Shown piece by piece: positions 23,273 through 31,220 of a stretch of 35,495 bases of DNA. Numbering within the stretch: position 1 is the first letter of the stretch; every line of letters starts with the position of its first letter. The position numbers and the translations under genes are program-made. Location: positions 1 to 35,495 of the forward strand of contig JAMFSV010000366.1 in the NCBI GenBank assembly GCA_026225455.1, given 5' to 3'. This stretch comes from Burkholderiales bacterium. Its GTDB lineage: Bacteria; Pseudomonadota; Gammaproteobacteria; Burkholderiales; Burkholderiaceae. The notes under the pieces are model-generated. The model was not told where the DNA came from. It made no database searches and worked only from the letters and a program-made list of their open reading frames with translations.

Positions 23273-23583
23273 GCTTCCTCCATCACGCATTGCAACGGAT
23301 GACCCGCCTGCCGTGCGTGGGTAACTACTTGCTCAACTTTGGTCGCAGCGACGTCGCGCGTATAGACCCCACAAACTCCCTTGCCCTCGCGATGCACCAT
23401 CAGCATGATTTGCGTCGCGGTTTCCCGGTCCTTGTTGAAATACTGCTGCACCACCATCACGACAAATTCCATCGGCGTGAAATCGTCATTCAACAAGGCA
23501 ACCTTGTGCATAGACGGCGGCTCGAGCTTCTGCTCTTTGCGCTCAAGCACCGTACCATTCTGTTTATCTGGATAAATCGCCAT
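23269..23583 (-). CDS. clpS: ATP-dependent Clp protease adaptor ClpS
   Basis: [17 protein letters not shown]-type N-terminus, [27 protein letters not shown]; 4-bp overlap with clpA start. Confidence 0.97.
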   Translation of the reverse strand: MAIYPDKQNGTVLERKEQKLEPPSMHKVALLNDDFTPMEFVVMVVQQYFNKDRETATQIMLMVHREGKGVCGVYTRDVAATKVEQVVTHARQAGHPLQCVMEEA

Positions 23584-24056
23584 ACGACCATTCTAAACAA
23601 CTCGCGCTGACCTGCAATCCTGCCTATGCCTGACGGAGTCGCGGGGCTCAAGTGCAGCGCCTGGTGACTATTCTCCGTATTCCTGCCCGGACGACCCAAT
23701 TTCGGGTCAGGCCCACGCGGGAATAACGGCTTCGTGAGTTTCAGTATCGCACAACCGAAAGACTAGGGTAGGCGTATCTATATTCGGAGCCGGCGGCACA
23801 ACCCGGCATGCCTGCCCGAGTCGCCCGCCAACCGCCTGACACACATCGGCACGGCCTTTTGGCGCCGGTACCGGGGTGAAATACCGGGGTGAAATCGAGG
23901 TGTAACGTAAGCCGCATCCGTAAGCCGCTTTCGTTTCGACTTCATTATGCGACTTTTCCAGGAAATCCGCTGACGACAGTTGGGTTGCACACGCGCTTTG
24001 GCGTGAAGCGTTACAACACCGAGGCACTACACTATACTCGTCGCTCAAAAAAAATC

Positions 24057-24085
24057 TTGACAGTGGCCTAAAGAGCAAGAACAAT
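24057..24085 (+). promoter_or_regulatory. Candidate sigma-70-type promoter for the cold-shock gene
   Basis: Perfect TTGACA at 24057-24062 with a weak AACAAT about 17 bp downstream; would give a 5' leader of roughly 130 nt. Confidence 0.35.
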
Positions 24086-24220
24086 CATTTCGGCACTTTC
24101 TTTGAAGCCTGTTATATAGAGAAGAAATGCTGGGGAGAGCTTGTGAGGAGGGGGCGGCGTGAGCCGTTAAGCTTTTCGAACGCGCTCATGTTGCTGGTGA
24201 AAAGAGTTAGGGGAAGCGGG

Positions 24221-24427
24221 ATGGCAAACGGTACGGTGAAGTGGTTTAACGACGCGAAAGGTTTTGGCTTTATTACGCCGGATGAAGGCGGAGAAGATTT
24301 ATTCGCGCATTTCTCGGCAATTCAGATGAATGGCTTCAAAACCCTCAAAGAGGGTCAAAAAGTCACGTTTGAAGTCGTTCAGGGTCCGAAAGGCAAGCAA
24401 GCATCGAATATTCAGGCGCCTGCCTGA
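24221..24427 (+). CDS. Cold-shock domain protein
   Basis: [68 protein letters not shown]1/RNP2 motifs. Confidence 0.97.
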   Translation: MANGTVKWFNDAKGFGFITPDEGGEDLFAHFSAIQMNGFKTLKEGQKVTFEVVQGPKGKQASNIQAPA

Positions 24428-24450
24428 GCGCGAATCGCTTATCGGATGAC

Positions 24451-24483
24451 AAAACCCGGCCCTGAGCCGGGTTTTGTTTTTTT
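24451..24483 (+). terminator. Intrinsic terminator of the cold-shock gene
   Basis: AAAACCCGGCCCTGAGCCGGGTTTTGTTTTTTT. Confidence 0.88.
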
Positions 24484-24517
24484 GTCGTGGTGTACGCAAC
24501 ACCAACGCCCGCCGGAG

Positions 24518-24587
24518 CGCCGGCCACCGGATCGCCGGCCGCCGGATCGCCGGCCGCCGGATCGCCGGCCGCCGGATCGCCGGCCGC
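24518..24587. repeat. 15-bp tandem repeat, 4 full units plus a partial
   Basis: CGCCGGCC(A/G)CCGGAT at 24518-24532, 24533-24547, 24548-24562, 24563-24577, then the partial CGCCGGCCGC; only the first unit has one mismatch. Confidence 0.95.
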
Positions 24588-24791
24588 TCATGATTCGTCG
24601 CGCGCGACCCAGTTCAGCAGCGTGACGTAAGTCAGCGTGCCGCCGACGATCATGCCGAAACCCAAGCCGGTCAGATCGTATTCGGATAGCAGTAAACCGC
24701 CTATGGTTAGGCAAATTCCGCCGGCGGAAACGAAAGCGCCGACCACCGCCACGCCCACCCGCATCGAAACGAGCCGTTCTTTCAAGTTCAT
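24588..24791 (-). CDS. Small predicted two-TM membrane protein of unknown function
   Basis: 67 aa ORF with two hydrophobic segments (VGVAVVGAFVSAGGICLTIGGLLL; LGFGMIVGGTLTYVTLLNWVA); GGAGG upstream of ATG. Confidence 0.65.
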   Translation of the reverse strand: MNLKERLVSMRVGVAVVGAFVSAGGICLTIGGLLLSEYDLTGLGFGMIVGGTLTYVTLLNWVARDES

Positions 24792-25229
24792 CGTGCAACG
24801 CCTCCTTCAGCGATTTTCGATATTCTATTTTAGATCGGGGTAACCATGCTGGGACACGATCAAGTTGCCCAGATGCGCGTTCCAATCGGGCCCAATCGGT
24901 CCCGAGCAGTCCCGAGTAGTCCCGAATCCCGGCACAAAACTGGAAAATGTCCTGCCTTTGCGCCGAGAAGCGATGGCGCACCGGCAAACTCGATCGGCTT
25001 GGAAGTGCTTTTTAAGCAAAACCAGCTATCCCGTCCTTATTTAATCCCAGGTAAACCATTAGCGAATGGGGTCCGGGAGCACAACACCGACGATTTTTGT
25101 CCAGGCCGACCAAGATTCGAATTAGCGCCAGAACCTCCGCCGCAGTCGCACTGTCAAATATCCGTCACGCACATTGCAAAACACATTCCGCCGATGGGCA
25201 CCTCTTTAATATAACTGGATGACCGCTTT

Positions 25230-26504
25230 ATGCGCCTATCTCCAAGCCGCTTGCTCAAGCGCTCGCTATTCCCCGGTGCCGCACCGGCGACTTATCAATT
25301 GGCGGCGCTTGCGCTCTTGTGCAGCGGAGCTGCGCATGCAACCACGGCGGTATTGCAACCGCCGCGCGAAGCCGCCGCGGAGCAACCGCTGGAAGTGACA
25401 CTGTTATATAGCGACGATGATGGCGCGCCCCTTTCCATCGACGTGCCGCAGCACTTCGACGTAACCTTGACCAACGGCGACTTGCCGCCCGTGCCGATTG
25501 CCCTGCAGCGTGAAGCCGGGGTGCCGGATCGCTTGTCGCTGCGGCCGGGCCAATACCGCAAAGTGCGCTTTTCGGCGCCGTGGCCGGCCGCCGCGCGCGG
25601 CGCGGTCAAAATCGATGCCGTGGGCCTGGACACCTCGCCCATGCTGGTCACGCTCAATCGCGGCGACAACCAGTTGCAGGCTGTCGCCACCGCGCACGCA
25701 CAAACCTCGCCGAACACGCCGCAACCGGTGGCCGCGGCCGCAGCCGCCAGTGGACCGCCGGCCCAGACCCCGCCGCCCAGTCCGATGTTAAGCGGCCGGC
25801 TGTCCACCTTCGAGCCGATCTATTTCGAGGATGGGCAAAACGGCGACAACCTGGCGAAATTCCAGTTCAGCTTTAAATATCGACTGGTGATGCCGGACGA
25901 TCCGACCTCCCGCTCGCTGCTCGACAATCTGTATTTCGGCTACACCCAGACCTCAATCTGGGATCTATCCGCGGCGTCCGCACCATTTCGCGACACCAGC
26001 TATGAACCCCAGTTGTTTTATTACCTGCAAGACACCGGCTGGAAAAGCCCGCTGTTCACCCGCATGGGCGTAATGGCAGGGGTCGGCCACGAATCGAATG
26101 GCCAGGCCGGCACCACTTCGCGCTCGATCGATATTCTGTTTGTGCGCCCGACCTGGGACTTCGGCGACCCCGATGCCTATCATCTGACCGTCTCGCCGAA
26201 GATCTACTACTACATGTCGAAGAGCGGCAACGAGGACATCCAGGACTATCGCGGCTATGTCGACCTGTTGATCAAATACGGCAGCCCCGAGGGCTGGCAG
26301 CTCGCCACCACCTTGCGCAAAGGCACCAAGTCCAGCTACGGCAGTGTCGATTCGCAACTCACCTATCCGCTCGCCAAGATCTTCAGTAGCGCCTGGGGCG
26401 GTTACCTGACGCTGGGCTATTTCACCGGTTATGGCGAGGACATCCTCGACTACAACCAGCACCAGCACTCCATCGTGCGCATCGGCTACAGCATTACCCG
26501 CTGA
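25230..26504 (+). CDS. pldA: Outer membrane phospholipase A1 (OMPLA/PldA family)
   Basis: FEPIYFEDGQNGDNLAKFQFSFKYRL; catalytic GHESNGQAGTTSRS motif; beta-barrel-like C-terminus. Confidence 0.9.
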   Translation: MRLSPSRLLKRSLFPGAAPATYQLAALALLCSGAAHATTAVLQPPREAAAEQPLEVTLLYSDDDGAPLSIDVPQHFDVTLTNGDLPPVPIALQREAGVPDRLSLRPGQYRKVRFSAPWPAAARGAVKIDAVGLDTSPMLVTLNRGDNQLQAVATAHAQTSPNTPQPVAAAAAASGPPAQTPPPSPMLSGRLSTFEPIYFEDGQNGDNLAKFQFSFKYRLVMPDDPTSRSLLDNLYFGYTQTSIWDLSAASAPFRDTSYEPQLFYYLQDTGWKSPLFTRMGVMAGVGHESNGQAGTTSRSIDILFVRPTWDFGDPDAYHLTVSPKIYYYMSKSGNEDIQDYRGYVDLLIKYGSPEGWQLATTLRKGTKSSYGSVDSQLTYPLAKIFSSAWGGYLTLGYFTGYGEDILDYNQHQHSIVRIGYSITR

Positions 26505-26671
26505 TCCGCCGGCTGACGGATCGCCGGGACGCCGGGACGCCCATCCCGGCTGCCGCGGCAGCAAGCGGTGTAATTCGACCGCATGCTGACGCGGCAGCCC
26601 ATGACCGCCCCGCTCTCAAGTTCATCAAGGCTCGTATCGCCAGGCCTGAGTTGGAAGTCTCGCCACGCCCG

Positions 26672-27400
26672 TCATATCGAGGTTGTCAACGCCGTCAGCC
26701 AGTTCGGACTGAACCACAGCAGCATTGCTTCGAGTTGCCGGTCGAAACCGCTCAGCACCAGCATGCCGAGCACCACAAACAAACCGCCCAAGACCAATCT
26801 GGCGCGTTTGCCGAAAGTCGCCAGAGAGCCTCGCACGCGGGTCGCGGAGGCACGCGACACAGCGCCGATAAGCATCAACGGCAGTCCGGCCCCCACGCCG
26901 AAGACAATCATCAACAGCGTGATATGAGCCAGACTTCGGCCTTGAGCCGCGAGGGTCGTGGCCGCACCCAGGGTCGGACCGACGCAGGGGCTCCAGACCA
27001 AGCCCAGCAGCAAACCGATCAGGAATTGACCGCTCAAGCCATCGCCTTTGACCGACCCTAACACCTGCTGGCCGGCCGCGCCAAGGCGCGCGCTAAGTTT
27101 GACGAAGCCGGACTGCAAGCGTGCGGAGATCATCACCCAGCCGAACAGCACCATCAAGCCCGCTGCCACCCGGCGAAACGTGTCGCCATCGAGGCCGAGC
27201 GAAGCGCCCAGGGTGGCAATAAAAATGCCGACCAGTGCGAACGAGAGGCTCAAGCCCAGCGCCAGCGCGACCGTGCCCCACCGATGTTTGGACAGCGCCG
27301 AGGCGACCAGGATGGGCAACAAAGGCAAGACGCAAGGCGACAGGACGGACGCGGCTCCCGCGACAAAACCGAGCGCGTAGGTGGCGAAACCAAACTCCAT
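26672..27400 (-). CDS. CcdA/DsbD-transmembrane-like cytochrome c biogenesis protein
   Basis: GFVAGAASVLSPCVLPLLPILVASA and LGLVWSPCVGPTLGAATTLAA: paired Cys-containing TM motifs of the CcdA family; starts within the stop of the thioredoxin gene. Confidence 0.9.
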   Translation of the reverse strand: MEFGFATYALGFVAGAASVLSPCVLPLLPILVASALSKHRWGTVALALGLSLSFALVGIFIATLGASLGLDGDTFRRVAAGLMVLFGWVMISARLQSGFVKLSARLGAAGQQVLGSVKGDGLSGQFLIGLLLGLVWSPCVGPTLGAATTLAAQGRSLAHITLLMIVFGVGAGLPLMLIGAVSRASATRVRGSLATFGKRARLVLGGLFVVLGMLVLSGFDRQLEAMLLWFSPNWLTALTTSI

Positions 27401-27798
27401 TACAAGGCCCGGGCAAAAGTGGCGCGAATTGCCGCTTCCTGCGTTTGTCCGGTCGAGCGGGTCACTTCATGTCCATGCTGGAACACCACAAAGGTCGACT
27501 GCTGTGTCACCTTCAAGTCTTTTTTCAGGGCAACTTCTTTATCGTAATCGGCCTCAAGGATGGTCACCGCTTTGAATTGCGGATCGCTCGACAGCCGATC
27601 GACGATAGGCTGCTGCACCTTGCAGGTCGGGCACCATGTCGCATGCAGATACACCACGGTCGGTGTGCCTGCCGCCATGGCCTGGTCGAACCTGGCTTGA
27701 GTGAAGGGCACTTCGCCGGCCAGCGCCGCGCCGCTCAAGGACAGACTCGAGGACAGCAGAAATACCCCGATCAGCCGTTTAGCGATTGCTGCTTTCAT
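27400..27798 (-). CDS. Exported thioredoxin-family protein
   Basis: Signal peptide MKAAIAKRLIGVFLLSSSLSLSGAALA then VVYLHATWCPTCKVQQPIVDRL; WCPTC redox motif. Confidence 0.9.
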   Translation of the reverse strand: MKAAIAKRLIGVFLLSSSLSLSGAALAGEVPFTQARFDQAMAAGTPTVVYLHATWCPTCKVQQPIVDRLSSDPQFKAVTILEADYDKEVALKKDLKVTQQSTFVVFQHGHEVTRSTGQTQEAAIRATFARAL

Positions 27799-27824
27799 TG
27801 CCCTCTCCTTGTGTGCGATTGAGA

Positions 27825-28466
27825 TTACCAGCGTAGCAAATAAGGGCCGAGCAGCGCGCCGAGCAGTGTCGGAATCAACATGCCCAAGAGATACCAGATG
27901 GCCCAGAACGGCACGCCCATCTCCGGGCAATGCAGGCAATAAGCCAGGGTCGCGGTCGCGCCCGCCAGCAAACCGCCGGCGGCTCCCGCCCGGCGCAATT
28001 GGGTCGGGGCCAGTCCGCGTATGGCCCAGAACACGGCCATAAAAGCGGGAATCGACAGGCCCGCGATATTAACGGGACACACCCGCCAGGTTTGACCCAG
28101 CAATAAAGCCACACGCTGCGACTCCGGCGCGGCCAGCACCATCAGCGCGGCAACACCCCACACCACGGCAATGGGCAGCGCCAGCGCCCATCCGGCTTGA
28201 CCCAAGGGCACGCCGGGGCGGGACAAGCGGGTGCATGCCCATAACGACGCACTCGCCAGGGCCAACGGAAATGCCAGCTTGAACCAGAACAAAGGCGTCG
28301 CCGCTACGCGACCGAGATCGGGACGAACCCCGAACCACAGCGCCATCAGCAGCGTCGCGCCCAGTGCGCCCAGCAGCAGAGCCCAGCTAAAACGTTTGGC
28401 CAGAATCCGGCGATCGACCGGTGCCACGTCGCTGGCCAAGAGTGAAACCAAATCCTGTGTTTTCAT
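27825..28466 (-). CDS. NrsF-type anti-sigma factor (DUF1109), copy 1
   Basis: 213 aa six-TM-like protein, MKTQDLVSLLASDVAPVDRRILAKRF...TWRVC...HCPEMGVPFWAIWYLLGMLIPTLLGALLGPYLLRW; overlaps the ECF sigma gene by 4 bp. Confidence 0.92.
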   Translation of the reverse strand: MKTQDLVSLLASDVAPVDRRILAKRFSWALLLGALGATLLMALWFGVRPDLGRVAATPLFWFKLAFPLALASASLWACTRLSRPGVPLGQAGWALALPIAVVWGVAALMVLAAPESQRVALLLGQTWRVCPVNIAGLSIPAFMAVFWAIRGLAPTQLRRAGAAGGLLAGATATLAYCLHCPEMGVPFWAIWYLLGMLIPTLLGALLGPYLLRW

Positions 28467-29008
28467 GATGCGCCTCGAATCTTCGCCGCCAGCGCTTTCA
28501 AACCCCGATGCACGCCCACTTTGACAGCCGACTCGGACATGCCGGTAAGCTGCGCCGTTTGCACCACCGACAGCCCTTGCAGTTTAACGTGCAGGATCGG
28601 CAAGCGCTGACGGTCCGGCAGTTGTTCCAGCAGCCGGCCGATATCGCGTTTGGCGTCGGCGGGCTCGACATCGGAACAGGCAAAAATCTCCAGATAGTCG
28701 TCCAATGGCTCATTGAGCGCTTCGTGGCGGGCTCGAGCGCGGAAGAAATCCATCATTTTATAACGGGCGATGGCATTCACCCAAGCCGTCAAAGGCTGGT
28801 CGGCACGATAGGTATGGCGGCCGTTATGCACCGCCAGCAAGGTTTCCTGAACGATATCCTCGATGTGGTCCTGCAATTGATACAAGCGCCGTCTCAATAG
28901 CGCGCGCAAATGTCCGCTAAGCTGGTCCAGAAACTCGCGATAGGAAACCGCATCACCGTCCAGCCCTGCCAGAAACAAGATTTTCAACCGTTCCTCAACG
29001 GGATGCAC
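28463..29008 (-). CDS. ECF RNA polymerase sigma factor, SigF-like (ECF16-type), GTG start
   Basis: Region 2 IEDIVQETLLAVHNGRHTYRADQPLTAWVNAIARYKMMDFFRAR and region 4 LPDRQRLPILHVKLQGLSVVQTAQLTGMSESAVKVGVHRGLKAL; paired with DUF1109. Confidence 0.93.
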   Translation of the reverse strand: MHPVEERLKILFLAGLDGDAVSYREFLDQLSGHLRALLRRRLYQLQDHIEDIVQETLLAVHNGRHTYRADQPLTAWVNAIARYKMMDFFRARARHEALNEPLDDYLEIFACSDVEPADAKRDIGRLLEQLPDRQRLPILHVKLQGLSVVQTAQLTGMSESAVKVGVHRGLKALAAKIRGAS

Positions 29009-29025
29009 CGCTCCACCTCCAGTTA

Positions 29026-29051
29026 TTCGTTTTATCGGGCATTCTGGTTAC
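29026..29051 (-). promoter_or_regulatory. SigF-type ECF promoter of the sigF-nrsF-trx-ccdA operon
   Basis: Minus strand GTAACC (29051-29046), N16, CGAA (29029-29026); start codon at 29008. Confidence 0.8.
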
Positions 29052-29300
29052 AGCGAGTTCAAAAAAAATATGGGTAAAGGAATTAATGTGAGGATGCGAT
29101 GCACATCGCACCGCCTACCGGGTCCAGCAGGCGATTTCTCGATAAACCGGGGCGCGTGGTATTGATCTGCACACGAACTGAAAGCAGCTCCAGATCGGTC
29201 TCAATGAGATATGACTTTCATTTTAGATCGTTCGCTATAAAATACACTGACGAAAGGGCGATGGCAACCTCGCGCGCGCCTGTTCCAGGACGTAACCACC

Positions 29301-29912
29301 ATGGCACGACCGAAAGAATTCGACGAGGCCGCCGCCCTTGACGCGGCCATGCAATGTTTTTGGGCACGCGGTTACGAAGCCACCTCGGTGCGCGATCTTG
29401 CCGAAAACATGGGCATCACCGGGGCCAGCCTGTACAACACCTTCGGCGACAAGCGCCGACTCTACCAACGCGCACTCGATCAATATGTGCAAGGCATCCT
29501 GGCCGATCGCGTCGAACGCTTCGAGGGACATTTGCCGCCGCGCGCAGCCATCGGCGCATTTTTCAGCGAGATTGTGGCGCGCTCGCTGGGCGATACGCAG
29601 CACAAAGGCTGCATGCTGATCAATTCAGCCGTGGAAATCGCGCCCCACGATCCCGAGTTTCAGCGCATCATCGCCGCGGTACTGGTGCGCATCGAGCAAT
29701 TCTTCCTGCGCTGCGTCACCGCGGGCCAGAGCGACGGCTCGATTACCCTGGCTCAGCCGGCCGACGACTTGGCGCGCTTGCTGCTGAGCACCTTGCTCGG
29801 TATGCGGGTGTTGGCCCGGGTGCGCCCCGAAGCGGAATTGCTCGAAGGTCTGGTGCGGCCCGTCTACGCCTTGCTCGACAGCGTCCACCCCATATCACCG
29901 GCAACGGTTTGA
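29301..29912 (+). CDS. TetR/AcrR family transcriptional regulator
   Basis: MARPKEFDEAAALDAAMQCFWARGYEATSVRDLAENMGITGASLYNTFGDKRRLYQRAL helix-turn-helix. Confidence 0.95.
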   Translation: MARPKEFDEAAALDAAMQCFWARGYEATSVRDLAENMGITGASLYNTFGDKRRLYQRALDQYVQGILADRVERFEGHLPPRAAIGAFFSEIVARSLGDTQHKGCMLINSAVEIAPHDPEFQRIIAAVLVRIEQFFLRCVTAGQSDGSITLAQPADDLARLLLSTLLGMRVLARVRPEAELLEGLVRPVYALLDSVHPISPATV

Positions 29913-29982
29913 CCCATGCTATTTAACCGATGCGGGCGGCATTGGGGCAGCATGCGGCGACTCAAACATCGCCCTCGACGAT

Positions 29983-30624
29983 TTACCAGCGTAACAGCAC
30001 AGGCCCGAGCACACTGCCGATCGCCACCGGCACCAGCATGCCGAGCACATACCAGACACCCCAGAACGGCACCGCCATCTCCAGGCAATACAAGGTATAG
30101 ACCAAGGCCGCTTGAGCCCCGGCCAACAGGCCCGCGCCGGCGCCGGCCAAACGCAGGCGCGTGGGGGCCAAACCGCGCATGGCCCACACCACCGCAATAA
30201 ACGTCGGCACGGACAGCAACACAATGCTCAAGGTACACACGCGCCAGGTGCTGCCCAGCACCAGCGCCAGTCTCAGGCCGCGCGGCGTAGCCCAGATAAA
30301 ACCGAGCGCGGCCAGCCAGACCGCCGACAGCGGTAGCACCAGCATCACCCACCCCAGCACCGCGCTGCTGCCCGGACGCGACAAGCGACCGGCAAGCAAC
30401 AGCGCGCCCACCACCACCGCCAGCGGAAAAGCCAGCCGCAACCAAAACCACGGCGTCGCCAACATCTGCGGCATCTCGCTACGCACACCGAATACCGCCA
30501 CCAGCAAACTCGTCGCGCCCAGCATACCGATCAGCACAGCCAAACCAAAGCGCTTGCCGACCGTGTGCGGGTCGATGGGCGTCACGCGGGTCGCCAGCAT
30601 CGATACCAAGTCACCTGTTCTCAC
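29983..30624 (-). CDS. NrsF-type anti-sigma factor (DUF1109), copy 2, GTG start
   Basis: Collinear without gaps with copy 1 over 213 aa; (M)RTGDLVSMLATRVTPIDPHTVGKRFG...TWRVC...YCLEMAVPFWGVWYVLGMLVPVAIGSVLGPVLLRW; AGGAG 6 nt upstream of GTG. Confidence 0.9.
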   Translation of the reverse strand: MRTGDLVSMLATRVTPIDPHTVGKRFGLAVLIGMLGATSLLVAVFGVRSEMPQMLATPWFWLRLAFPLAVVVGALLLAGRLSRPGSSAVLGWVMLVLPLSAVWLAALGFIWATPRGLRLALVLGSTWRVCTLSIVLLSVPTFIAVVWAMRGLAPTRLRLAGAGAGLLAGAQAALVYTLYCLEMAVPFWGVWYVLGMLVPVAIGSVLGPVLLRW

Positions 30625-30729
30625 CCATGTCTCCTGATTGTGGATATATCTCGCACCTGCCGCGCTCACCCTGTCTTAACGGCAACAATTAACGGCGACC
30701 AGCGGCAAGCGCATCGACCTGAAGTTGTT

Positions 30730-30755
30730 TTCGTTGGCGCGGGTCATTCGGTTAC
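30730..30755 (-). promoter_or_regulatory. SigF-type ECF promoter for nrsF copy 2
   Basis: Minus strand GTAACC (30755-30750), N16, CGAA (30733-30730). Confidence 0.8.
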
Positions 30756-30799
30756 ACCAGGGACCTAAATTTAATTTTTAAAAGAATTTTGTACCCGCT

Positions 30800-30825
30800 G
30801 TAACCGAGGAGGATGCGCCGGCGAA
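30800..30825 (+). promoter_or_regulatory. SigF-type ECF promoter for the bufferin operon
   Basis: GTAACC (30800-30805), GAGGAGGATGCGCCGG (16 nt), CGAA (30822-30825). Confidence 0.82.
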
Positions 30826-30835
30826 TTAACTGTCA

Positions 30836-30878
30836 GATCGCCGGTTTAATCCTCACCAGCAACGCCCTACCGGCGATC
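30836..30878 (+). promoter_or_regulatory. Inverted repeat (stem-loop) in the bufA1 5' leader
   Basis: GATCGCCGGT (30836-30845) and ACCGGCGATC (30869-30878), perfect 10-bp arms, 23-nt loop, between the SigF motif and ATG. Confidence 0.6.
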
Positions 30879-30913
30879 GATCCTCCAACACCAACTTAAA
30901 TGGAATCGACATC

Positions 30914-31198
30914 ATGAACCCACGCAACCTTGCTACCGCCGCCTTCACCCTCGCCGCTCTGGTCTCCGGTGCCGCAATGGCACAAACCAATGCAGCACCC
31001 GCCAAGACCTCGGTCGAAAAATGTTACGGCGTGGCCCTCTCAGGTCAGAACGATTGCAAAGCCGGCGCCGGCACCACCTGCGCCGCGTCGCAAAAGACCG
31101 ACTACGACGCCGACCATTGGAAGAACGTGCCGGCCGGTACCTGCACTTCGATCAAGACACCGCACGGCATGGGTTCGCTGACCCCGTCCGCGTCCTGA
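30914..31198 (+). CDS. bufA1: DUF2282 bufferin precursor (BufA1-type RiPP precursor)
   Basis: Signal peptide [23 protein letters not shown]; 4-Cys core [46 protein letters not shown]; followed by DUF692 and DUF2063 genes. Confidence 0.93.
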   Translation: MNPRNLATAAFTLAALVSGAAMAQTNAAPAKTSVEKCYGVALSGQNDCKAGAGTTCAASQKTDYDADHWKNVPAGTCTSIKTPHGMGSLTPSAS

Positions 31199-31220
31199 TC
31201 GCTGCGGCCGCTCGCCCACC

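Noticed and set aside
23707-24084. 125-aa ORF on - strand upstream of clpS
   Set aside because: No recognisable domain, no good ribosome-binding site, overlaps the probable cold-shock promoter; region contains a minor direct repeat (ACCGGGGTGAAAT x2) only
24518-24587. CRISPR array
   Set aside because: Units are contiguous 15-mers without spacers, so this is a simple tandem repeat; no cas genes in the window
24839-24865. GTAACC upstream of pldA as a SigF promoter
   Set aside because: The sequence after 16 nt is AAGT rather than CGAA, and it lies about 390 bp from pldA
24439-24987. ORF with SGGRR repeats (182 aa)
   Set aside because: The repeats are an alternate-frame reading of the 15-bp DNA tandem repeat; overlaps the more credible small membrane protein gene and the cold-shock terminator
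29293-29320. GTAACC at the TetR gene start as a fourth SigF promoter
   Set aside because: CGAA is not at the 16-nt spacing and the motif overlaps the start codon
30813-30899. Upstream ORF ([28 protein letters not shown]) before bufA1, with GAGGAGG just ahead of its ATG
   Set aside because: The ATG and GAGGAGG lie inside the spacer of the GTAACC-N16-CGAA promoter motif, so a SigF-driven transcript would start downstream of them; the SD spacing is also too short
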